Positions 1 through 5,292 of a stretch of 5,292 nucleotides of DNA are shown one piece after another (the first letter of the stretch is position 1; each line of letters begins with the position of its first letter). The DNA lies in assembly GCA_910583815.1 (NCBI GenBank), contig CAJTZB010000167.1:1-5292 (forward strand), in the 5' to 3' direction. The notes below the pieces were generated by a model. That model saw only the letters and a list, made by a program, of their open reading frames with translations, ran no database searches and was not told the DNA's origin. Both the position numbers and the translations under genes were made by a program. Origin of the DNA: an uncultured Lachnospiraceae bacterium (GTDB lineage: Bacteria > Bacillota > Clostridia > Lachnospirales > Lachnospiraceae).

Positions 1-2605
1 TAACAGCCTCTCCAAAAGAAACTTTCTGCCCGCTTACCAAATCGACCGTACAGTCCTTGCCGCTTCCAGCCAAAGTAATGTCATAGCTATGGTCTTCTGA
101 CGAGTTCATGATAATCGTATAGTCGCCATATCTTGCCGTATAAACTCCTCCGAAGCCAAATGGGCTCTTCATATTCACTGTTGCCGTATAGACTTCATTG
201 GTATTCCATCCATGTACCCGCAGCACATTGTTGACGGATGCATTTTCATAGAGCCGTTTCCCATTGTACTCTATTCTCCAGTTTAGCACGGCTCTGAAAA
301 ATTCATCTCCATTCCGTACCACCACGCATCTTGCCATCTCGTCCGTCCAGACATAATCCCCAAACCCTTCTTCGGTTGGCAGGACATAGTCCGTTCCCAA
401 GTCGTAATGATATGAAATTCCATTCTCATCCTTTTCCAACATGGTAGCCTGCAGGCATTCTTTCAGGCCTTCCACAGTCACTAAATCAGCCAGATGCCGA
501 AACGTATCTGCACCTACCAAAGACGGAGCCGCCAGTTCCATTTTCCAGAATCCGCTCTGCAAATAAAGCTCCAGCATCCTCTTTCCTGCTTCGCTGCCAA
601 GCGCAACCGTCAGGAAGTTTTGCCCGCCCGGCGTAAAAGCAATTCTGCCGGGCATATAGGTATTTCTGGTATTGATAACCTCTTCCTTTCTAAGCACAGC
701 CACTCCGTCGCTTCCTGTTACCAAATCAAAGAAATACGTGTTGCTTTCTACAGATTTCAATGCCTGCCTGATTATCTTCTCGTCCTTTGTCAGATATGCG
801 AAATCATATAAAATGGAAGCACAGTTCATGCCATAATTTCCGCAGTAACCTCCTGCTGCGTTTCCAAATGTTTCAAGAGCCAGTGCGCTCTTGGCCGAAA
901 ACTGCCAGCCACCATGTGCAAACTGCGTTCCGTCGCTTAACTGGTAGGTATGCTTGGTAATGCCAAGCCCTGCATAAAGGCGCTCGAAAATATACTCTTC
1001 TGTATATGGCGCTTCTCCCAGCAGTGCCGCTGCATTTCTGAAATGATAGAGCATCGTTATATTCAGCAGGTCCTGATTGACACACTCTCTATGGTTGTAC
1101 TCTGCTCCCCATTCTGCACCTGCACAGAACATACGGTAATAGGCCGCCCTTCTTGTCTCGTCTTCTGCAAGAACCCCATCCAGATTATAGTCTATCCGTG
1201 CATCCAGCAGTCCTGCCTGTTCTACTGCATCATATAACATGACAAAAGTTTCAGCAATTGACTTCTCTCCTGCGGCAATAATAGAATCCGCCACTTGCCT
1301 TCCTTCACTGTTATAAGCCTTTCCTTCCTGTTCTGAAATGCCAATCCAGTCCGAAGCCGAAGAGCCAAAACCTCCGTTCGTTCCTTGCGCACGTACATAG
1401 AAATCCCATAATGCACACATCCGCTCCAAAAGCTCTTTGCTCTGGTAATATGTATTGCCTTCTAATGTGTATGCCAGAGCCATGCCATACATCATTTTGA
1501 TGTTTTCGGCATTTCCGCTTAATGTCTTGGAATAATAGGCATGCGCGAAGGCATCCATATCTGCGTATTCGGCATTTGCCTTTCCTCCCTTTAATAAAGC
1601 GCCTCTTGCAATCTCCGGGACTTTTCCTGCAGCAACATTTGCTTCAAACGCCTCTCCATACAGCTGCCAAGAAACAATTGTTTCCGTCGCCTCATTCAGC
1701 CAGCGATAAATGGCATCATACGCAGGCTCCTGCTGCGACTTTGCATAATAGGTATGTTCCGCCAGTTCTTTCTTTTCGCCGACCGCTCCTGCTTCTGCAC
1801 GGTCATACCAAGGATCGGTATGGGAATAAATCCGGTAAATCCTCCGGCTTAAGCGGTCTGTATCCGTGTACTTAATCCCATCGTTATTAAGGTCATATGC
1901 ATCCACATTGCCATAGTGGCGCAGCTGCAATGTCACTTCTGTTTTGTTGAACGTCAGATTAATAGGCAGACGGTAAGTTGCATAATAATAAGTGCCATCC
2001 TGTTCTGCCTCTCCGTTCAGATAGTCAAGAAGCGGCCATTCCGTCCCATAATCCTGTTCTCTTAAAGTTCCGTTGTTTTCATTGTACAGAATCATCGCAG
2101 AATAAGCACCGTGGTCGCCGCCCCACATCTTTACTGTAATATAATTATAAGAAGATGGGTCTACTGCTACCTGAAATGTCATATAATTTTTGCTGTCGGA
2201 CATCTGCACATAGTCTTCTCCATAGAGATCCTCCCCACGGACCGGCGCCGGGACTATCACCTGATGCGCCTTTTCTGAGTCAGCATCTCCTAAGATAATC
2301 ACATCTGTTGTTGAAGGCTCTGACTGGTTTACCCCGACTGTAAGTGCATGTTCTCCTGTCACCTCTGTGAAAATATTGCCTGCGGTTTTATCATAGACCG
2401 CTCCAGAATCATTGTTTTTTTCCTCTTCTGGCTCCTTTGTCGGTCCTTTTGTCGGTTCCTTCTGTTCCTTTGTTGGCTCCGCGCTTGGCGTCCCAGAAGC
2501 CTCTGGTCCATCAGGCTGTTCTGCTGCTGTCTTACATCCTGCCAACAGCATGGTGACAAGCAAAAGCACCGCAACAATGCGATTACTCTTCTTTTTTCTT
2601 CCCAT
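1..2605 (-). CDS. Large secreted lipoprotein, probable carbohydrate-active protein (3' end outside window)
   Basis: The frame is open from ATG at 2605 to base 1, giving at least 868 residues; I translated it in full and found no stop or frameshift. The N-terminus is a lipoprotein signal: MGRKKKSNR, a hydrophobic stretch at 10-22, then lipobox LLAGC with lipidated Cys24. Residues 25-66 form a Pro/Glu/Thr/Lys-rich linker with PTKE/PTKG units. About 80-265 looks beta-rich (TVKMWGGD) and ends with RIYRIYSHTDPWYD at 255-268. About 275-700 looks helical, as in an (alpha/alpha) toroid, with conspicuous motifs HGGW (564-567), GNYGMNC (589-595) and RNTYMPGR (647-654). From about 750 (DYVWTDEMARC) it is again beta-rich. 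The layout resembles polysaccharide lyases and toroid glycoside hydrolases, but I cannot assign a family or catalytic residues. It lies 70 bases downstream of the GH95 gene, which suggests a surface role in the same glycan pathway. Gene and lipoprotein status are secure; function is inference. Confidence 0.9.
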   Translation of the reverse strand, partial: MGRKKKSNRIVAVLLLVTMLLAGCKTAAEQPDGPEASGTPSAEPTKEQKEPTKGPTKEPEEEKNNDSGAVYDKTAGNIFTEVTGEHALTVGVNQSEPSTTDVIILGDADSEKAHQVIVPAPVRGEDLYGEDYVQMSDSKNYMTFQVAVDPSSYNYITVKMWGGDHGAYSAMILYNENNGTLREQDYGTEWPLLDYLNGEAEQDGTYYYATYRLPINLTFNKTEVTLQLRHYGNVDAYDLNNDGIKYTDTDRLSRRIYRIYSHTDPWYDRAEAGAVGEKKELAEHTYYAKSQQEPAYDAIYRWLNEATETIVSWQLYGEAFEANVAAGKVPEIARGALLKGGKANAEYADMDAFAHAYYSKTLSGNAENIKMMYGMALAYTLEGNTYYQSKELLERMCALWDFYVRAQGTNGGFGSSASDWIGISEQEGKAYNSEGRQVADSIIAAGEKSIAETFVMLYDAVEQAGLLDARIDYNLDGVLAEDETRRAAYYRMFCAGAEWGAEYNHRECVNQDLLNITMLYHFRNAAALLGEAPYTEEYIFERLYAGLGITKHTYQLSDGTQFAHGGWQFSAKSALALETFGNAAGGYCGNYGMNCASILYDFAYLTKDEKIIRQALKSVESNTYFFDLVTGSDGVAVLRKEEVINTRNTYMPGRIAFTPGGQNFLTVALGSEAGKRMLELYLQSGFWKMELAAPSLVGADTFRHLADLVTVEGLKECLQATMLEKDENGISYHYDLGTDYVLPTEEGFGDYVWTDEMARCVVVRNGDEFFRAVLNWRIEYNGKRLYENASVNNVLRVHGWNTNEVYTATVNMKSPFGFGGVYTARYGDYTIIMNSSEDHSYDITLAGSGKDCTVDLVSGQKVSFGEAV
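2417..2479 (-). other. PTK-repeat linker after the lipobox
   Basis: Residues 43-63 of the lipoprotein contain three Pro-Thr-Lys-(Glu/Gly) units starting at Pro44, Pro51 and Pro55, followed by an acidic run (EPEEEK). At DNA level this shows as near-repeats of CTTTGTCGG on the plus strand. Such low-complexity Pro/Thr-rich segments behind the lipidated cysteine usually act as flexible stalks that carry the folded domain through the Gram-positive wall. The repeated DNA could vary in copy number between strains. Confidence 0.7.
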
Positions 2606-2611
2606 AACTTT

Positions 2612-2618
2612 CCCCTCT
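2612..2618 (-). promoter_or_regulatory. Ribosome binding site of the lipoprotein gene
   Basis: The minus strand reads AGAGGGG followed by AAAGTT and then ATG at 2605. This is a strong Shine-Dalgarno match with a six-base spacer. It fixes the start codon, which is also the only start that yields a complete lipoprotein signal peptide. Confidence 0.8.
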
Positions 2619-2638
2619 CATTTTAAAGAATATATCAA

Positions 2639-2668
2639 ATCATGTTAGCATCGGTGTACAGATGTCAA
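2639..2668 (-). promoter_or_regulatory. Possible sigma-A-type promoter for the lipoprotein gene
   Basis: On the minus strand a perfect -35 hexamer TTGACA (2668-2663) is followed after 18 bases by CATGAT (2644-2639), a 4/6 match to TATAAT. A closer -10 match, TATATT at 2634-2629, has no -35 at normal distance. Transcription would start near 2630-2620 and leave a short leader before the ribosome binding site. The -35 and the first -10 both sit inside the inverted repeat described separately, so a bound protein would compete with polymerase. The weak -10 keeps confidence low; simple read-through from the GH95 gene is the alternative. Confidence 0.35.
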
Positions 2669-2672
2669 CATG
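2641..2672 (-). repeat. Imperfect palindrome between the GH95 and lipoprotein genes
   Basis: Two 12-base arms, CATGTTAGCATC (2641-2652) and GATGTCAACATG (2661-2672), are inverted copies with 10 of 12 positions matching, separated by eight bases. The palindrome begins four bases beyond the GH95 stop codon and covers the possible -35/-10 of the next gene. As DNA it could be an operator for a dimeric regulator. As RNA it would form a hairpin with one G:U pair and one mismatch, which might affect processing or expression of the two cistrons. It lacks the uninterrupted T run expected of an intrinsic terminator. Confidence 0.6.
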
Positions 2673-2675
2673 CCT

Positions 2676-4868
2676 CTAACACGCAGGAAATTCCAGACTG
2701 CCTTCCTGTCCTGCCTGCAAAGAAACCTGTTTGCACAGACCACAGTAATAAAACTTACCATGATAATCCTGCACTGCCTTAATAGTACAGCCAAGCAGCT
2801 TTCCATCCGACCACGACAGATCTATCAAAGCTCCTCCGGGAACTGCCAATCCTTTGATACTGCCTTCTGCCCATTCAGACGGCAATGCAGGCAAGAGCAA
2901 TACCCTTTCTTCATTCGCCTGCAGAAACATCTCTGCAATCGCTGCTGTTGCGCCAAAATTTCCATCAATCTGGAAAACAGCACCACTTCCCATAGGATGA
3001 TTATCCATCCTGTTTGGGAAAGTAGAACGCGACCACAGTTCCCTTAAATTCTGCAATGCTGCCTCACCGTTTCCAAGTCTTGCATACAAATTCACAATCC
3101 ATGCACGGCTCCATCCGGTATGGCCTCCTCCATGCGCAAGCCTTCTCTCTAACGTGGCAGAAGCTGCCTCTGCCAATTCCGGCGTACCGTCTACTGTAAT
3201 CTGATGCGATGGGTGCAGTGCATAGAGCTGCGATATATGGCGATGCCCAGGCTCTGCTTCCTCATAATCTTCCATCCATTCCATAATCTGCCCATACTTC
3301 CCTACCGAAATCTCCGGAAGCTGCTTTAAGATTTCATCCGCTCTGGCAGTCAAATCATCCTGTATCTCAAGCTCGGCAGAAGCTTTCAGATACATCTGCA
3401 GCAAATCCCGCAGTATCTGATTGTCCATTGAGGCACCGGCACAGACACAGCCTTTCATTCCGCTTTCCAAGATATAGGTATTCTCCGGAGATACCGAAGG
3501 ACAGGTCACTAACTTTCCTTGGACTTCTATCAGAAAATCCCTAAAAAACAGGACTGCATCATGCAGGATGGGATAATATTCTTTCAGAAATTCTCTGTCT
3601 GACGTATACAGATAATGGTTCCAAATATGCGTACACAGCCATGCGCCGCCCATCACCCAGTAGCTCGCAGGCGGATAAATATCCTGAGGTGCACAATCTC
3701 CCCAAATATCTGTATTGTGATGGGCCACAAAACCCTCGCAGCCATACATCTCCTCAGCCACCTTGCATCCATTTTCGTGCATCCGTTTTAAATGCTCAAA
3801 CAATGGAAGATGGCATTCTGACAGGTTGCAGCTTTCCACCGGCCAATAATTCATTTCTGTGTTGATATTGATGGTGTATTTGGAATCCCACGGCGGTGTC
3901 ATGCTGTCATTCCAAATCCCTTGCAGATTGGCAGGAAGACTTCCCGGCCTGCTGCCAGAAATCATCAGATACCTTCCATATTGGAAATAATCTTCTGCAT
4001 AACGGTTTTCTTCGCTCTCTCCGGATAATTTAAACTGCACCCGGCCAAACAATGCCAGATAATCATCTCGATGTTCTTTCTTCAGTTCCTGATACCCAAG
4101 GGCATCGGCCACATCAAGCTTCTCTTTTACTCGGTTCTTGTACTCCTTCTCATAAAAAGAGGTCTCACAGGCAATATACAATGTAACTTCTTTTGCATCC
4201 CTGACAAGCAGATGTTCACCAATCACACACAGGCTTCCTCCTTCCGCCTGTGCCCGCATGCCAACGCAAAAGGCAATCCCGCCTTCTCCTAATGTTCCAT
4301 CCAGATAAACCGTCCGCTCTTCCATCTTGCCGGAGTGCTCATAAAACCTGCCTCTTCGCAGCAATGCGTCAAAAGAAATCCGCCCATGCTCTGCTGCCAT
4401 ATGCACTGCCAACACTCCGGCAGGATAGGACGCAAAATAGGTTTTCTGTATTTTGGCCCATTGTGTCCCCTCGCCATAAGTATAAGTTTCCTGTACTTCG
4501 CCATCCTCCAGCAACAGGCTTCTCTTATATTCCTTTATTTCGCCGGACACGCCATGATAACGCAATTCTGCATTTGCAAGCGGCTGGTAAGGACGCTCAC
4601 TCTGTGGTGTTCCTGAAAAGGCAAAACGCATCAGCTCCTGCGCCTTGCCAATGTCTCCGGACAGAATAAGTTTCCTCACTTCCTCCAAATTCCCTCTCGC
4701 ATCCGGATTGATACGGTCTACCGGTGCTCCATACCAAATGCTGTCCTGATTCAGCTGTATGGTCTCTCCACGACAGCCGCCATAAACCATTGCCCCCAGC
4801 CTGCCGTTTCCAATCGGCAATGCTTCACCAAAGTTTTTCGCTGGTGCATCAAAATATATCTCTCCCAT
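2676..4868 (-). CDS. GH95 family alpha-L-fucosidase / alpha-L-galactosidase, cytoplasmic
   Basis: This 730-residue protein hydrolyses, by family, terminal alpha-1,2-linked L-fucose (or L-galactose) with inversion. Residues 1-235 form the N-terminal beta-sandwich (ALPIGNGRLGAMVYGG, QLNQDSIW). About 255-650 is the (alpha/alpha)6 barrel, followed by a short beta C-terminal part (LLPALPSEWAEGSIKG). Family active-site motifs are present: KYTININTEMNYW with Asn334 and Asn336, SPEN with the proposed acid Glu462, HRHISQLY at 542-549, and FQIDGNFG with Asp635. Numbering is from ATG at 4868, which has AGGGTGG five bases upstream. A GTG at 4877 would add three residues but lies inside that site. There is no signal peptide, and about 17 cysteines fit a reducing cytoplasm. 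Length is slightly below the usual 750-800, with a shortened linker near 279-299 and an insertion at 626-631. It lies 24 bases after the GH31 gene, probably in the same operon. Family certain; exact sugar less so. Confidence 0.95.
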   Translation of the reverse strand: MGEIYFDAPAKNFGEALPIGNGRLGAMVYGGCRGETIQLNQDSIWYGAPVDRINPDARGNLEEVRKLILSGDIGKAQELMRFAFSGTPQSERPYQPLANAELRYHGVSGEIKEYKRSLLLEDGEVQETYTYGEGTQWAKIQKTYFASYPAGVLAVHMAAEHGRISFDALLRRGRFYEHSGKMEERTVYLDGTLGEGGIAFCVGMRAQAEGGSLCVIGEHLLVRDAKEVTLYIACETSFYEKEYKNRVKEKLDVADALGYQELKKEHRDDYLALFGRVQFKLSGESEENRYAEDYFQYGRYLMISGSRPGSLPANLQGIWNDSMTPPWDSKYTININTEMNYWPVESCNLSECHLPLFEHLKRMHENGCKVAEEMYGCEGFVAHHNTDIWGDCAPQDIYPPASYWVMGGAWLCTHIWNHYLYTSDREFLKEYYPILHDAVLFFRDFLIEVQGKLVTCPSVSPENTYILESGMKGCVCAGASMDNQILRDLLQMYLKASAELEIQDDLTARADEILKQLPEISVGKYGQIMEWMEDYEEAEPGHRHISQLYALHPSHQITVDGTPELAEAASATLERRLAHGGGHTGWSRAWIVNLYARLGNGEAALQNLRELWSRSTFPNRMDNHPMGSGAVFQIDGNFGATAAIAEMFLQANEERVLLLPALPSEWAEGSIKGLAVPGGALIDLSWSDGKLLGCTIKAVQDYHGKFYYCGLCKQVSLQAGQEGSLEFPAC

Positions 4869-4873
4869 AATAA

Positions 4874-4880
4874 CCACCCT
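4874..4880 (-). promoter_or_regulatory. Ribosome binding site that decides the GH95 start
   Basis: The minus strand reads AGGGTGG, then TTATT, then ATG at 4868. This spacing supports the ATG start. The in-frame GTG at 4877 falls within these bases and has only a weak GCAGCAGG sequence directly before it, too close for efficient initiation. Confidence 0.7.
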
Positions 4881-4892
4881 GCTGCTGCCAGA

Positions 4893-5292
4893 TTATTGCC
4901 CTTTGACAATCCGGTAGCGTTCTTTTCCATTTCCGGTTCGCTCTGTCTGTATCTGGCCATCGGCAGTTACAGACAGTTCTACCTTATTCCACTCGCCCTT
5001 CTCATAGGCAAAGCTTTCAAAGTCATCTTCAAACAATACAGAACCTTCTCCGCCGTTTCCATAAACCCTTGGATGAATCACAAAAACCGTATCCGCATCC
5101 ACATACTCCACCGGTTCGGCAAGAGGCAGGATACAGTTGTCTTTTACAAATACCGGAATCTTGTCGTAGTCCGCCTGAATCTGATAGCTTGCTCCTCCCT
5201 CATAGGCCGCATTATCCCAGAAATCATACCAAACAGTTCCCGCAGGCAGATAGACGCTCCTGCTGGTACCGTCTTTTATTGTCATAGGCGCT
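4893..5292 (-). CDS. GH31 family alpha-glycosidase, C-terminal fragment (5' end outside window)
   Basis: The frame is open to the window edge and ends with TAA at 4895-4893, giving 132 codons; the ATG at 5285 is internal. The fragment carries the conserved GH31 segment after the catalytic barrel: SRSVYLPAGTVWYDFW, then YEGG, then DKIPVFVKDNCILPL, which belong to the proximal C-terminal beta-domain. The tail (VLFEDDFESFAYEKGEWNKV) matches the distal beta-domain usually seen in these enzymes. The catalytic aspartates lie upstream, outside the window, so the substrate cannot be read. GH31 members are retaining alpha-glycosidases, including alpha-xylosidases and alpha-glucosidases; next to a GH95 enzyme, an alpha-xylosidase for xyloglucan oligosaccharides or a host-glycan glycosidase are both reasonable. 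The GH95 gene follows after 24 bases, so the two are probably co-transcribed and translated in sequence. Confidence 0.88.
   Translation of the reverse strand, partial: APMTIKDGTSRSVYLPAGTVWYDFWDNAAYEGGASYQIQADYDKIPVFVKDNCILPLAEPVEYVDADTVFVIHPRVYGNGGEGSVLFEDDFESFAYEKGEWNKVELSVTADGQIQTERTGNGKERYRIVKGQ

Noticed and set aside
494..811. Plus-strand open frames within the lipoprotein region (also 950-1237, 1522-1875, 2348-2648)
   Set aside because: They lie opposite a continuous minus-strand frame with a clear signal peptide, lack convincing ribosome binding sites, and their translations show no recognisable domain.
1157..1192. Dockerin module for cellulosome attachment
   Set aside because: A dockerin needs two tandem calcium loops with helices about 60-70 residues in total, usually at a protein end. 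The two loops here are over 200 residues apart and the protein is already membrane-anchored.
1..2605. Possible pseudogene because the lipoprotein has no stop in the window
   Set aside because: The frame is continuous and the composition is uniform. The missing stop is due to the window edge.
2629..2672. Intrinsic terminator after the GH95 gene
   Set aside because: The hairpin is only moderately GC-rich and is followed by a mixed A/T stretch (ATTTGATATATTCTTT) rather than a run of T.
3225..3248. Gln547 where many GH95 proteins have a second His in the RHxSH motif
   Set aside because: The first His pair is intact, and from memory RHISQLY is a common variant in Firmicutes members, so it is not evidence of a dead enzyme.
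4250..4669. Plus-strand open frames opposite the GH95 gene (also 2670-3047, 3641-3865, 4071-4292)
   Set aside because: They overlap a gene with strong family motifs throughout and have Cys/His/Pro-rich, arbitrary-looking translations typical of antisense frames.
4751..4960. Minus-strand 69-codon frame across the GH31/GH95 junction
   Set aside because: It overlaps the end of the GH31 gene and the start of the GH95 gene in another frame. The GH95 protein in the overlap is conserved, so this is a shadow.
4893..5285. Stand-alone 130-residue protein starting at ATG 5285
   Set aside because: The frame continues upstream to the window edge (Ala-Pro before the Met), and the sequence is an internal part of the GH31 C-terminal region, so this Met is not a start.

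Overview
The window is almost wholly coding and every supported gene lies on the minus strand, so the transcript reads from high to low coordinates: (1) the last 132 codons of a GH31-type glycoside hydrolase (5292-4893), (2) a complete GH95-family glycoside hydrolase (4868-2676), and (3) the first 868 codons of a large secreted lipoprotein that runs off the low end (2605-1). The gaps are 24 bases and 70 bases. The second gap holds an imperfect palindrome, a possible promoter and a good ribosome binding site. No RNA gene, mobile element, CRISPR array or clear terminator is visible.

The likely host is an anaerobic Gram-positive of the Firmicutes, probably a gut Clostridia/Lachnospiraceae-type bacterium. 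The reasons are purine-rich Shine-Dalgarno sites, a bacterial lipobox followed by a Pro/Thr/Lys/Glu wall-spanning linker, a cysteine-rich cytoplasmic enzyme, and balanced base composition by eye. This is inference; no marker gene is present.

The three genes look like part of a glycan-utilisation locus. GH95 enzymes remove terminal alpha-1,2-linked L-fucose or, in some members, L-galactose. GH31 enzymes are retaining alpha-glycosidases such as alpha-xylosidases and alpha-glucosidases. The pair fits stepwise trimming of a fucosylated oligosaccharide, for example a xyloglucan side chain or a host or milk glycan. The GH95 enzyme has no export signal and should act in the cytoplasm on imported oligosaccharides. 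The lipoprotein should be anchored outside the membrane and could bind or cut the polymer first. Its domain order is a beta-rich N-terminal part, a long helical middle and a beta-rich C-terminal part. I do not recognise it as a characterised family, and it is the most interesting item here.

I see no clear evidence of a wholly new multi-gene system. The points worth following are the unassigned lipoprotein with a canonical EF-hand-like loop, the threonine at the proposed specificity position of the GH95 enzyme, an insertion next to its catalytic aspartate, and the palindrome overlapping the possible lipoprotein promoter.
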